Origin: an uncultured Pelagibacteraceae bacterium | Lineage (GTDB): Bacteria > Pseudomonadota > Alphaproteobacteria > Pelagibacterales > Pelagibacteraceae | Direction of reading: 5' to 3' | Length of the DNA stretch: 64,000 nt | NCBI GenBank assembly: GCA_902616645.1 | Contig: CACMTO010000005.1 | Coordinates: 20,942 to 84,941 of the forward strand | In this document: one piece after another, positions 54,436-63,630 of the stretch | Layout of the letters: each line of letters opens with the position of its first letter | Position numbering within the stretch: the first letter of the stretch is position 1 | Translations under genes and position numbers: made by a program | Notes under the pieces: generated by a model | The model's input: the letters and a program-made list of their open reading frames with translations, nothing else | Database searches by the model: none | What the model was told of the DNA's origin: nothing

Positions 54436-55459
54436 TCTATCTTTAGATAAATTTATAAATTTAAGTCTTTATAATAAAAAATTTGGTTACTACATGAAAA
54501 AAAATCCTTTTGGAGAAAAAGGAGATTTTATAACTTCACCAAATATTTCAAGACTTTTTTCAGAGATGATAGCTATTTGGGTGATTAGCTTTTGGCAAAG
54601 TATTGGTTTTCCAAAAAGATTTAATTTAATTGAACTTGGTGGAGGAAATGGAGAAATGATGAAAATTATTATAGAAAGTCTTAAAAATTTTCCTAATTTC
54701 TCAAAAGCTTGTAATTTTATAATTTTTGAAAAAAGTCCTTCATTAGTTAAAATACAAAAGAAAAAATTAATTGATGCTGAAATTTCTTGGATCACTCAGA
54801 TCAAAAAAATAAATAAGAATCCAAGTATCTTTATAGCAAATGAATTTTTTGACTCTATTCCTATAAAACAATTTGTTAAAAGAGAGAAATTGTGGTTTGA
54901 AAAATTCGTAAATTTAAAAAGTAAAAAAAAAGCTTATTTTTATGAAAAAAAAATTGATATTCAAAAATTTGAAAAAAAAATAAATTTTAAAATATCTAAA
55001 AATCAAAACTTTATTGAATATTCAGAGATTGGATTTAATTATTTAAATGAAATATCAAATCTAATTAAAGAAAACTCAGGAGGATTATTATTAATAGACT
55101 ATGGTTATACTGATAAAAAAATGAAAAACACATTACAGGGAGTATCAAATCATAAATTTGCCAATATTTTAAACAATATTGGGGATGTAGATATTACACA
55201 TAATATTAGTTTTGAATTATTCAAAAAATTTATCAAAAGAAAAGGTGGATTACAAAATAATTTGACTTCACAAAAAAATTTTCTCACAAAAATGGGCATA
55301 AAAAAAAGGGCAGAGATAATTTCTAAAAATGTGTCTTTTCTTAGAAAAGCAGATATCTACCATAGACTAAAAAGGCTTATAGATGAAAACCAAATGGGCT
55401 CTTTATTTAAAGTGATGTTGATAAAAAATAAAAGAAATAAGTTCAAATTAGGATTTTAA
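54413..55459 (+). CDS. SAM-dependent methyltransferase, MidA/NDUFAF7 family
   Basis: A 348-residue relative of the mitochondrial complex I assembly factor NDUFAF7 (MidA), a protein-arginine methyltransferase. Diagnostic blocks are FGEKGDFITSPNISRLFSEMIA, ELGGGNGEMMKIIIESL (SAM loop), FIANEFFDSIPIKQFV, and LLIDYGYTDKKMKNTLQGVSNHKFANIL. The target in bacteria is unproven; a complex I subunit is plausible by analogy. lgt, this gene and pgeF form an overlapping set. Confidence 0.85.
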   Translation: MKLKRKLNLSLDKFINLSLYNKKFGYYMKKNPFGEKGDFITSPNISRLFSEMIAIWVISFWQSIGFPKRFNLIELGGGNGEMMKIIIESLKNFPNFSKACNFIIFEKSPSLVKIQKKKLIDAEISWITQIKKINKNPSIFIANEFFDSIPIKQFVKREKLWFEKFVNLKSKKKAYFYEKKIDIQKFEKKINFKISKNQNFIEYSEIGFNYLNEISNLIKENSGGLLLIDYGYTDKKMKNTLQGVSNHKFANILNNIGDVDITHNISFELFKKFIKRKGGLQNNLTSQKNFLTKMGIKKRAEIISKNVSFLRKADIYHRLKRLIDENQMGSLFKVMLIKNKRNKFKLGF

Positions 55460-55461
55460 TT

Positions 55462-56223
55462 TTGATTACTTCAAAAAAATTATTGAAATACAAAAACATT
55501 AGTCATGGTTTTTTTAATAAAAATGGTGGTAGATCAAATGGTATATACAAAAGCTTAAATTGTGGGATTGGCTCTAATGATAATAAAAAAAAGGTTTTAG
55601 CAAACTTAAAAATTGTTAAAAATAGAATAGATAAAAAAGCAAAAAATATTTTTTTAATTCATCAAATTCATAGTGATAAATATATTTTTATAAACAAAAA
55701 ATATAAAAATAATAAAAAAAAGATTAAAGCAGACGCAATCATAACAGACCAAAAAAAACTTCCTATTGCTGTTCTAACTGCAGATTGTGTTCCTATTCTT
55801 TTATATGATTATAAAAAGAATATAATTGCTGCAATCCATGCAGGTTGGAAAGGAGCCTTCAAAGGTATTGTCAAAAAAGTTTTAAATTTTATGTTAAAAA
55901 ATGGTTGTGAAAAAAATAATATTATCGCTGCTTTAGGACCATGTATTAAACAAAAAAGCTATAATGTAAAAGAGGATTTTTATAAAAAATTTATAAAAAA
56001 AGATAAAAAAAATAAATATTTTTTTAAAAAGAAAAAAAACACAATTTTATTTGATTTACCAGATTTTATTAAATCTCAACTTAAAACATGTAAAATAACA
56101 AATATTGATACAATAAATATTGATACTTTTAACAATAAAAATAATTTTTTCAGTGCAAGGCGATCTTTAAGATTAAAACACGATGATTATGGTAGAAATA
56201 TTTCAATAATTATGATTAATTAA
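55462..56223 (+). CDS. pgeF: Purine nucleoside phosphorylase PgeF (YfiH/laccase-domain)
   Basis: Member of the YfiH (COG1496) family. In other organisms these metal-binding proteins have purine nucleoside phosphorylase/adenosine deaminase activity and proof-reading roles in wall synthesis. Conserved pieces are [66 protein letters not shown] and [21 protein letters not shown]. The start is TTG at 55462; no early in-frame ATG exists. It lies two bases after the methyltransferase stop. Confidence 0.88.
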   Translation: MITSKKLLKYKNISHGFFNKNGGRSNGIYKSLNCGIGSNDNKKKVLANLKIVKNRIDKKAKNIFLIHQIHSDKYIFINKKYKNNKKKIKADAIITDQKKLPIAVLTADCVPILLYDYKKNIIAAIHAGWKGAFKGIVKKVLNFMLKNGCEKNNIIAALGPCIKQKSYNVKEDFYKKFIKKDKKNKYFFKKKKNTILFDLPDFIKSQLKTCKITNIDTINIDTFNNKNNFFSARRSLRLKHDDYGRNISIIMIN

Positions 56224-56231
56224 ACTTTTCA

Positions 56232-57164
56232 ATGAAATTATTAACTGGAAATAGCAACAAAGTTCTTAGCAAAAATATTGCTAAATATTTAAAAACTAAG
56301 CTTGTAAACTCTAGTATTCGAAAGTTCTCTGATGGAGAACTATACGTAGAGATAAATGAAAATATAAGAGGTAATAGTATATTTATCATTCAATCAATAT
56401 CATCTCCTGCGAATGATAATTTGATGGAATTATTGTTATGTATAGATGCTCTTAAAAGATCTTCTGCAAAAAATATTACTGCTGTTATTCCTTACTTTGG
56501 ATATGCAAGACAGGATAGAAAAGTTGTTCCAAGAACATCGATTTCAGCAAAACTAGTTTCGAACTTGATAACAAAAGCTGGCGCTGACAGAGTTGTTACC
56601 GTTGATTTGCATGCAGGTCAAATTCAAGGCTTCTTTGACATTCCTGTAGACAATTTATTTGCAACACCAATATTTGCAAGACACATAAGAAAAAAAATTA
56701 AAACAAAAAAAATTATCTGTGTAGCTCCAGATGTTGGTGGTACTGAAAGGGCTAGAGCTCTTGGAAAATTGCTTAACGTAGGGCTTGCGATCGTTGACAA
56801 AAGAAGACCTAAACCTGGTCAATCAGAGGTTATGAATGTTATCGGAGATGTAAAAGATCAAACATGTATAATTGTTGATGATATAATTGACTCAGGTGGG
56901 ACTATTATCAATGCCGCAAAAGCTCTTAAAGGCAGAGGAGCAAAAGAAGTATATGTTTATATTACTCATGGAGTTCTTAGTGGTGATGCAGTGAGAAAAA
57001 TTAAAAAATCTGTAATTAAAAATTTAGTAATTACCGACACAATTGAAAATATACAAAAATTAAATAACATTAAGAATATTGAAGTTTTGCCAATTTCTAG
57101 CTTAATGGGTGAAGCAATTAAAAGAATATCTAATTCAACTTCTGTATCAGATTTATTTAAATAA
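56232..57164 (+). CDS. prs: Ribose-phosphate pyrophosphokinase
   Basis: Makes PRPP for nucleotides, His and Trp. The 310 residues hold [70 protein letters not shown] and the PRPP-binding [10 protein letters not shown]. Length and spacing are standard class I. It follows pgeF by eight bases and is 43 bases before rplY. Confidence 0.97.
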   Translation: MKLLTGNSNKVLSKNIAKYLKTKLVNSSIRKFSDGELYVEINENIRGNSIFIIQSISSPANDNLMELLLCIDALKRSSAKNITAVIPYFGYARQDRKVVPRTSISAKLVSNLITKAGADRVVTVDLHAGQIQGFFDIPVDNLFATPIFARHIRKKIKTKKIICVAPDVGGTERARALGKLLNVGLAIVDKRRPKPGQSEVMNVIGDVKDQTCIIVDDIIDSGGTIINAAKALKGRGAKEVYVYITHGVLSGDAVRKIKKSVIKNLVITDTIENIQKLNNIKNIEVLPISSLMGEAIKRISNSTSVSDLFK

Positions 57165-57207
57165 ATTCCTTGATTATTTATTAACATAAGTTAAAAAGCT
57201 TATCTTT

Positions 57208-57951
57208 ATGAATTCTTTAGAAGCAAACATTCGAAACAACTCTACCAAAGGTCAGCTCAATGCTATTAGAAAAAATGGCAATGTTCCTGCAATAATTTAT
57301 GGAGGAAAGGATGAGAACCAAAAAATATTTATATCTAAAAAGATACTAAAAACATTTATTGAAAAAGAGAACTTTCTTTCAAGCATCATCACTTTAAATA
57401 TTGACGGAAAAACACAAAATGTTCTTCCAAGAGAAGTAAAATTTCATATTTTAAGTGACGAGCCTACTCATGTAGATTTTTTAAGAATATCGCCAGGTGT
57501 AAAAATTAAAATTGAAGTTCCAGTAAATTTTATAAACCATGATAAATCCCCAGGATTAAAAAGAGGGGGTGTTTTAAATATTGTTAGAAGAAAAGTAGAA
57601 CTTAAATGTCCAAGTGAAAAAATTCCAAAAAATCTTACGTTAGACCTGGATGGAGTTGATATTGGAGCAAGTTTCAAAATTTCATCAGTAAAATTAGATA
57701 CTGATGTTATACCAACGATCCAAGGCAGAGATTTCGTGATAGCTACTTTAGCAGCACCTACTGTAATGAAAGAACCTGAAAAGCCAGCAGAGACTGAAGG
57801 AGAAGCTGCTGAAGGTGCTGAAGGTGCGGAGGCAGCAGCATCACCAGATGGAGATAAATCAGCTACTGAAGGTGATAAAAAAGAGGGTGAAGAAAGTAAA
57901 TCTTCTGATAAAAAACCTGCAGAAAAAAAACCTGCTGAAGAAAAAAAATAA
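57208..57951 (+). CDS. rplY: 50S ribosomal protein L25 (CTC/TL5 form)
   Basis: Binds 5S rRNA. The 247 residues comprise the L25 domain (about 1-95: LNAIRKNGNVPAIIYGGKD, HVDFLRI), the TL5/CTC C-terminal domain (about 96-190: VPVNFINHDKSPGLKRGGVLN, ITKIPKNLTLD-type, DTDVIPTIQGRDFVIATL), and a tail of about 55 residues rich in Ala, Glu, Lys and Pro. The tail is far less A+T-rich in its Ala-Glu codons than the rest of the region and is probably disordered. Confidence 0.94.
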   Translation: MNSLEANIRNNSTKGQLNAIRKNGNVPAIIYGGKDENQKIFISKKILKTFIEKENFLSSIITLNIDGKTQNVLPREVKFHILSDEPTHVDFLRISPGVKIKIEVPVNFINHDKSPGLKRGGVLNIVRRKVELKCPSEKIPKNLTLDLDGVDIGASFKISSVKLDTDVIPTIQGRDFVIATLAAPTVMKEPEKPAETEGEAAEGAEGAEAAASPDGDKSATEGDKKEGEESKSSDKKPAEKKPAEEKK

Positions 57952-57985
57952 TCATTTCAAATTGAAAATTTAATATCATTTAATT

Positions 57986-58546
57986 ATGCTTTTATTTGTA
58001 GGATTAGGTAATCCAACGCCAAATAGTGAAAATAATCGACATAATGTTGGTTTTAAAATTATAGACTCTATTAATAAGAAATTTAATCTCTCAAAACAAA
58101 AACCGAAGTTCAAAGGACTTTTAACAACAGGAAATATCGGTAATAAAAAAGTTTATGCAATTAAACCCTTGACCTTTATGAACAATTCTGGAATTTGTAT
58201 AAGAGAACTGATTGAGTATTTTAAAATTGAACCAGAGAATATTATAGTTTTTCACGATGATCTCGATATAGAATTCGGAAAAATTAAAGCTAAATTTGGT
58301 GGATCTAGTGCTGGACATAACGGTATAGCATCTATTGATAAATTTATTGGAAAAGATTATTCGAGAGTAAGAGTGGGAATAGGTAAACCAAAAAATGGAA
58401 TTGAGGTTGCAGACTTTGTTCTACAAAATTTCGATGAAGATGAGTCTTTAAAAATTGAAAAAATTTTAGAAAATATCAATGAATCTTTATCCATTCTTGT
58501 TGAGAAAAAATTAGACCTTTTTTCAAGCACGGTAAATAACAAATAA
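57986..58546 (+). CDS. pth: Peptidyl-tRNA hydrolase
   Basis: Recycles tRNA from peptidyl-tRNA drop-off. Motifs are VGLGNPTPNSENNRHNVGF with catalytic His, KPLTFMNNSGICI, FHDDLDIEFGKIKAKFGGSSAGHNGIASI, and YSRVRVGIGKP. Length is 186. Its last base overlaps the first of ychF (TAATG), the usual pth-ychF pair after rplY. Confidence 0.97.
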   Translation: MLLFVGLGNPTPNSENNRHNVGFKIIDSINKKFNLSKQKPKFKGLLTTGNIGNKKVYAIKPLTFMNNSGICIRELIEYFKIEPENIIVFHDDLDIEFGKIKAKFGGSSAGHNGIASIDKFIGKDYSRVRVGIGKPKNGIEVADFVLQNFDEDESLKIEKILENINESLSILVEKKLDLFSSTVNNK

Positions 58547-59619
58547 TGAGTTTTAAGTGTGGAATAGTGGGTTTACCTAATGTTGGTAAATCTACTTTAT
58601 TTAATGCTTTAACAAACTCAAATAAAGCTCAAGCTGCGAATTTCCCATTCTGCACAATTGATCCTAATGTTGGCATTGTTTTGGTTCCTGATGATAGATT
58701 AGAAAAATTAGCAAAAATATCTAGATCGAAAAAAGTTATTAATACAACTATCTCTTTTGTAGATATTGCTGGTTTAGTTAAAGGTGCATCTAAAGGCGAG
58801 GGTTTAGGAAACAAATTTTTATCTCATATCAGAGAAGTTGATGCAATTATACACATGATAAGATGTTTTGACTCTGATGATATTCAGAATGTAAACCCAA
58901 ATGTTGACCCCGTAAGAGATCTTGAAATTATTGAAACAGAAATGATGTTAGCTGATTTAGAGTCAATACAAAAAAGATTAGAGAAACAAAATAAAAAGAA
59001 CATTAGTGATGATCAATTAGAAATTTTAAATACTGCTCTAGAGTGTATAAATGATAACAAAGATATGTCAGTATTGAACTCAAAATTTGACTTAAAAAAA
59101 CTCAATCAAACTGGCCTTTTATCCATCAAACCCAAAATATTTGTTTGTAATGTCGATGAAAACAGTGTTCAAAAAGGTAATGAATATACCAGGAATTTTA
59201 CGAAAAAATTTGGACTAGAAAATACATTGATAATCTCAGCAGATATTGAAAATCAAATAAATGCTTTAGATTTGAATGAAAAAAAAAATTATATGAAAAT
59301 GATCGGTATTGAAGAAACTGGATTGAATAAGTTGATTAGCAAAGGATACAAAATTCTTAAATTAGATACTTACTTTACATCAGGACCAGAGGAGACTCGG
59401 GCATGGACTATTAAAAAAAATTGTACCGCACCCAAGGCAGCCGGTGAAATTCATACTGATTTTGAGAAAGGTTTTATAAGAGCAGAAACAATTTCATACA
59501 AAGATTTCATAGAAAATGAAGGTTGGGTGAATGCAAAAACAAACGGTAAAATGAGATTAGAGGGAAAAGACTATATTGTTAAAGATGGCGATGTATTAAA
59601 CTTCCGTTTCAATACGTGA
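58546..59619 (+). CDS. ychF: Ribosome-associated ATPase YchF (OBG family)
   Basis: P-loop NTPase with preference for ATP that binds the ribosome and is linked to stress responses. The 357 residues have G1 GLPNVGKSTLFNALTNS, DIAGLVKGASKGEGLGNKFL (G3), a coiled-coil insert (about 130-200), and a C-terminal TGS domain (CTAPKAAGEIHTDFEKGFIRAE). Length is that of the family. Its 3' end overlaps convergent petC by 24 bases. Confidence 0.96.
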   Translation: MSFKCGIVGLPNVGKSTLFNALTNSNKAQAANFPFCTIDPNVGIVLVPDDRLEKLAKISRSKKVINTTISFVDIAGLVKGASKGEGLGNKFLSHIREVDAIIHMIRCFDSDDIQNVNPNVDPVRDLEIIETEMMLADLESIQKRLEKQNKKNISDDQLEILNTALECINDNKDMSVLNSKFDLKKLNQTGLLSIKPKIFVCNVDENSVQKGNEYTRNFTKKFGLENTLIISADIENQINALDLNEKKNYMKMIGIEETGLNKLISKGYKILKLDTYFTSGPEETRAWTIKKNCTAPKAAGEIHTDFEKGFIRAETISYKDFIENEGWVNAKTNGKMRLEGKDYIVKDGDVLNFRFNT

Positions 59620-60375
59620 CCAGATCCTTTTCATACTAAAGTAAACTAAAACAGTAAGGATAATTAGGTAAACAATTGCCTTAAATCCCATTTGATGACG
59701 AGCTTCAAGGTGAGGTTCCGCTGACCACATTAGAAAGGTAGTCACGTCTTTTGACATTTGTTCTACGCTTGCAACGGTGCCATCTGAATATTCTACCAAT
59801 CCATCTGAGAGCTGATTTGCCATTTTTATTTTATTTCCATACATAAACTTATTATAGTAAACACCATCATCTAAATTTACACCTACAGGAGGATCTTCGT
59901 ATCCTTGTAATAGTGAATAGATATAGTCAACTCCACCTCCTCTTGCTTTTGCCAAAACAGACATATCTGGTGGATATGCTCCTCCATTAGCTGCCTGAGC
60001 AGCTTTTACGTTTTCATAAGGCATTACAAACTTATCAGACAATTTTCCTGGTCGAGTAAACATCTCTCCATCAGAATTTGGTCCATCCACAACTTCAAAA
60101 GAAGCTGCAATAGCCTTGGCTTGTTCTTCAGTAAATTCAGGACCTCCTTTCTCAGCTAAATTTCTATAACTTAAGTATTTCATTGAGTGACATGAAGAAC
60201 ATACTTCTGTGTAAACTTGATAACCTCTTTGTAATGCAGCTCTATCAAATTTCCCAAATAAACCTTTAAAACTCCAATCGGTTTTTAAGTACTCAATTTT
60301 TTCAGCTGAAATTGCCTGGAATGAAAAACAAAAAAAAATTCCTATGAATGATAATATTTTGGAAAATTTTTTCAC
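59596..60375 (-). CDS. petC: Cytochrome c1 of the bc1 complex
   Basis: Passes electrons from the Rieske protein to soluble or membrane cytochrome c. A signal peptide spans about residues 1-23 (ending ISA). The covalent haem motif [10 protein letters not shown] follows soon after. A C-terminal membrane anchor (about 235-250, [16 protein letters not shown]) holds it. The 259-residue length is normal for alphaproteobacteria. It overlaps petB by four bases. Confidence 0.95.
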   Translation of the reverse strand: MKKFSKILSFIGIFFCFSFQAISAEKIEYLKTDWSFKGLFGKFDRAALQRGYQVYTEVCSSCHSMKYLSYRNLAEKGGPEFTEEQAKAIAASFEVVDGPNSDGEMFTRPGKLSDKFVMPYENVKAAQAANGGAYPPDMSVLAKARGGGVDYIYSLLQGYEDPPVGVNLDDGVYYNKFMYGNKIKMANQLSDGLVEYSDGTVASVEQMSKDVTTFLMWSAEPHLEARHQMGFKAIVYLIILTVLVYFSMKRIWSRIETEV

Positions 60376-61640
60376 TTGAGCTTATCTAATCTTTTATTTT
60401 CTCTTGCGGTCGCTAAATTTGGACTACCAGCTAGGATAGGTTCTGTAATACTAAGCGGGACTGGTAAGGTTCTTTCTTTAAAACCTAGAATAGGTAATAC
60501 GACTAAAAAATGAAGAAAGTAATATGCTGTAGCTACTCTAGCTATTAATAAATATAAACCTTCAGCAGGCATAGCACCTACGTATCCTAATATCAAAACA
60601 TCAGCTACTAAGATCCAATAAAATTGTTTGTACAAAGGTCTAAATACAGCTGATCTTATTTTTGAAGTGTCTAACCAAGGGAGAGCAGCTAAAATAAAAA
60701 TAGCTGAAAGCATAGCTACAACACCTAAAAGTTTATCAGGAACAGATCTAAGAATAGCATAAAATGGTAATAAGTACCATTCAGGAACAATGTGTGCAGG
60801 TGTCACTAATGGATCTGCCTCTATATAATTATCTGCGTGACCTAAAATATTTGGCGTATAAAAAACAAAAAAAGCAAAAACAATCATAAACATTAGTAAA
60901 GCAAATCCATCTTTAATAACGATGTATGGATGAAACGGTACAGTATCTTTTGAAGGTTTTTTAATATCAATACCAACTGGATTGTTATTTCCTGGGACAT
61001 GTAATGCCCAAATATGTAAAACTACTAATCCTAAAATTAAAAAAGGAATTAAATAATGTAATGTAAAGAATCTTGTTAACGTTGGATTATCAACTGAGTA
61101 ACCACCCCATAACCAAGTCACTATTCCCTCTCCGACTAAAGGAATTGCACTAAATAAATTCGTTATTACAGTAGCTCCCCAGAAACTCATTTGTCCCCAT
61201 GGAAGCACATATCCCATAAATGCTGCAGCCATCATCAGTAAATAAATTATAATACCAATGATCCAAATTATCTCTCTTGGGGATTTGTAAGACCCATAAA
61301 ATAAAGATCTAAAAATATGAATATAAACCGCTAAAAAAAACATTGATGCACCGTTTGCATGTATATATCTTATCAGCCAACCATAATTTACATCTCTCAT
61401 AATATGCTCAACACTCTCAAAAGCCATATCAGCATGCGCAATATAATGCATCGCTAATACTAAGCCTGTCACAATTTGGGTTATTAAACAAAAAGTAAGT
61501 ATTCCACCAAAAGTCCACCAATAATTTAAATTTTTTGGAGTTGGATAATCTGTTAAATGATTAGCTAGAGTTAATAATGGCAGTCTATCATTAAACCATT
61601 TTCCAAATTTAGATTGCGGTGTATATTGATGGTCGCTCAT
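60372..61640 (-). CDS. petB: Cytochrome b of the bc1 complex
   Basis: Membrane core of complex III with two b haems. The 422 residues show eight or so membrane segments, haem-ligand His pairs in helices around [22 protein letters not shown] and [24 protein letters not shown], the quinol-oxidation site motif [19 protein letters not shown] (PEWY), and [19 protein letters not shown]. It lies nine bases after petA and overlaps petC by four. Confidence 0.97.
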   Translation of the reverse strand: MSDHQYTPQSKFGKWFNDRLPLLTLANHLTDYPTPKNLNYWWTFGGILTFCLITQIVTGLVLAMHYIAHADMAFESVEHIMRDVNYGWLIRYIHANGASMFFLAVYIHIFRSLFYGSYKSPREIIWIIGIIIYLLMMAAAFMGYVLPWGQMSFWGATVITNLFSAIPLVGEGIVTWLWGGYSVDNPTLTRFFTLHYLIPFLILGLVVLHIWALHVPGNNNPVGIDIKKPSKDTVPFHPYIVIKDGFALLMFMIVFAFFVFYTPNILGHADNYIEADPLVTPAHIVPEWYLLPFYAILRSVPDKLLGVVAMLSAIFILAALPWLDTSKIRSAVFRPLYKQFYWILVADVLILGYVGAMPAEGLYLLIARVATAYYFLHFLVVLPILGFKERTLPVPLSITEPILAGSPNLATARENKRLDKLK

Positions 61641-61649
61641 TGATTATTT

Positions 61650-62159
61650 TTATCCTATTTTAATTGTGTTAGCATTTACAAATTCATATTTTGGTATTTC
61701 CATATTTGTTGGTGCAGGACCTTTTCTTATTCTTCCAGATGTATCATAATGTGAACCATGGCATGGACAGAACCATCCATTGTAATCACCCTTCTGATCT
61801 AATGGCACACAGCCTAAGTGAGTACATACACCTAACATCACGAGCCACTCAGGGTTTTTAGCACGGTCTTCATCTTTCTCAGGATGTTTTAAATCCTTCA
61901 AGCTTACTGATTTAGCTTCAGCAATTTCATCCTGTGTCCTTCTTCTAATGAAAACTGGCTTACCTCTCCAAAGTACAGTAATTGTTTTACCCGGATTCAT
62001 TGAACTAATATCAACCTCAGTGCTAGCTAACGCTTTAACAGAAGCATCTGGGTTCATCTGGTCTATCATTGGCCAAACAACTGCCCCTACTCCTACAGCG
62101 CCAACAGCATATGTCGCTGTGAATAGAAAATCTCTTCTATGTGTTTTTTTCTCTGACAT
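61650..62159 (-). CDS. petA: Rieske iron-sulfur subunit of the bc1 complex
   Basis: Carries the 2Fe-2S cluster that takes electrons from ubiquinol. Residues 1-35 form an uncleaved twin-arginine signal anchor (THRRDFLF then a hydrophobic stretch). The cluster ligands are in CTHLGCVP and CPCHGSHYD. It is the first gene of petABC; a weak -10-like TATATT lies upstream but no -35 is clear. Confidence 0.96.
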   Translation of the reverse strand: MSEKKTHRRDFLFTATYAVGAVGVGAVVWPMIDQMNPDASVKALASTEVDISSMNPGKTITVLWRGKPVFIRRRTQDEIAEAKSVSLKDLKHPEKDEDRAKNPEWLVMLGVCTHLGCVPLDQKGDYNGWFCPCHGSHYDTSGRIRKGPAPTNMEIPKYEFVNANTIKIG

Positions 62160-62368
62160 TAAAAAATACTATATTTGGTACCTAATATACGAATTCATAT
62201 AATATAAAAATGAATAATTTCTACTGTAAGAATGACACATTATAGAGTTATTTAACATGCATAATAGCGTTTTAAGCGACTTCGGCCCACTAAAATGAGT
62301 TATCTTTAATAGTTAATGTAACATGCGAATCTTAATATTATTTGGCTTGAGTACAATAATTGATAACA
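62160..62368. other. Intergenic region between petA and the channel gene
   Basis: A 209-base gap, one of the longest here. It must hold the petABC promoter and the 3' end of the channel transcript. It contains a repeated pair of elements: GAGTTAT at 62245-62251 and 62298-62304, and TAACATGC at 62253-62260 and 62319-62326. It also has a short, less A+T-rich patch (62266-62290). No ORF or RNA family is recognised. Confidence 0.4.
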
Positions 62369-63610
62369 CTAAATCAGCATGAAGTAATAACCACTAATAA
62401 ATAAGACAACATAAGCCAAAGGCATTACTACTTTGTAATAAAACCTAATTCTATCTAAATAGACTCTGTCAACTTCCTCAAGATCGGACGCTTTTGCAAC
62501 TGTTCTTTGACGTAAAAAATAGGACTCTGATATTGAAAATAATATTGCAATTATATTAAAAATATAACCTAAAAATATCAGCCAATCTAACAAAGTAATA
62601 TATTGAAGTTCAGGAGTTTGACCCAAAGATACAAAGTCAAATGCAACAAAAGTAAATAATAGAGTACACAATGTAGTAATTCTACCATCCACTATTCTCA
62701 TAAATACAGCTGCATATATTAAAAAGGTAATACCGATAACTGGCACAATTAATTTGAATAAAGATGAAGCCCAATTTCGTTGGAAGGAAAATTCTGAAAC
62801 TATTGAGTGTTTAGAATAATCTGAATAAACATCGACTAAAGGTTCTGACATTGGAAATGATATGTATCTTGCAATTTTCCAACCTGGAAAAGAAATATTA
62901 TTATAATCATTACTTTTAGTTTCATCTAAAAGGATTTTAAACTGATCAGATCTTTCCATAAATAGTTTATCATAAATTTCTGATGAAATATTAAATCTCA
63001 GCTCATGACTATCAAAAGGATACAATCTATAATTAAACTCTGGAATAGCATATTCTACTTGTTCATCGTAATATGCATATTCTACCGTGCCATCGTAATA
63101 AATAAGTACTTGTGGTTCTGCATTACTATTAACTTTTAAATGATTATCGTAATTCATGAAAAAATTAAAAAATTTTCCATCTTCTAATCCAGAATTTAAA
63201 TTATATTCACAGACTACAATTTTTTTAGTATTTGATATTGCAACTGTCTCATTGATGACCGCCAGCTCCTCAGAAAAATCTTGCTCAGCTAAAACTTTAA
63301 ATATTACTCTTTCCAGACCAGGTTCCTTGTAAGAAAAAGTTCTTTGATCAATTGCTATTGATAATATTGCTTTTTCCTCATCAATATTTATTCTTTTTAT
63401 ATTATGATAAGCTTTAAGAAGAACTTCTTCTTTTAATTTTTTTCTGGCTCCAAATTCAATTTGTTCATAAATTTTACCACAGGTTTCTTTTGAAAATAAT
63501 TGATGGAAGATAATTCTTTTTTCAGCCTCTAACATTGAAACTTCTATCGCAAAAGATTTTGAAAATATAAAAGTCGATAAAAAAACTAAAAAAAATAAAA
63601 TTTTTCTCAT
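62369..63610 (-). CDS. Pentameric ligand-gated ion channel homologue
   Basis: A 413-residue membrane protein with the layout of prokaryotic Cys-loop-type channels (GLIC/ELIC). A signal peptide (1-21) leads into an extracellular domain with YYDGTVEYAYYDEQVEYA and YRLYPFDSHELRFNIS (compare FPFD before the Cys-loop; no Cys pair is present here) and FPGWKIARY. Four membrane helices follow: M1 about 282-304 with the conserved Pro (KLIVPVIGITF), M2 310-332, M3 337-361 preceded by QYITLLDWLIF (compare SYVxxID in eukaryotic receptors), and M4 389-412. An extra region of roughly 80 residues precedes the binding domain. The ligand and ion are unknown. Confidence 0.8.
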   Translation of the reverse strand: MRKILFFLVFLSTFIFSKSFAIEVSMLEAEKRIIFHQLFSKETCGKIYEQIEFGARKKLKEEVLLKAYHNIKRINIDEEKAILSIAIDQRTFSYKEPGLERVIFKVLAEQDFSEELAVINETVAISNTKKIVVCEYNLNSGLEDGKFFNFFMNYDNHLKVNSNAEPQVLIYYDGTVEYAYYDEQVEYAIPEFNYRLYPFDSHELRFNISSEIYDKLFMERSDQFKILLDETKSNDYNNISFPGWKIARYISFPMSEPLVDVYSDYSKHSIVSEFSFQRNWASSLFKLIVPVIGITFLIYAAVFMRIVDGRITTLCTLLFTFVAFDFVSLGQTPELQYITLLDWLIFLGYIFNIIAILFSISESYFLRQRTVAKASDLEEVDRVYLDRIRFYYKVVMPLAYVVLFISGYYFMLI

Positions 63611-63630
63611 GAGTTTAAAATGGATTTGAG

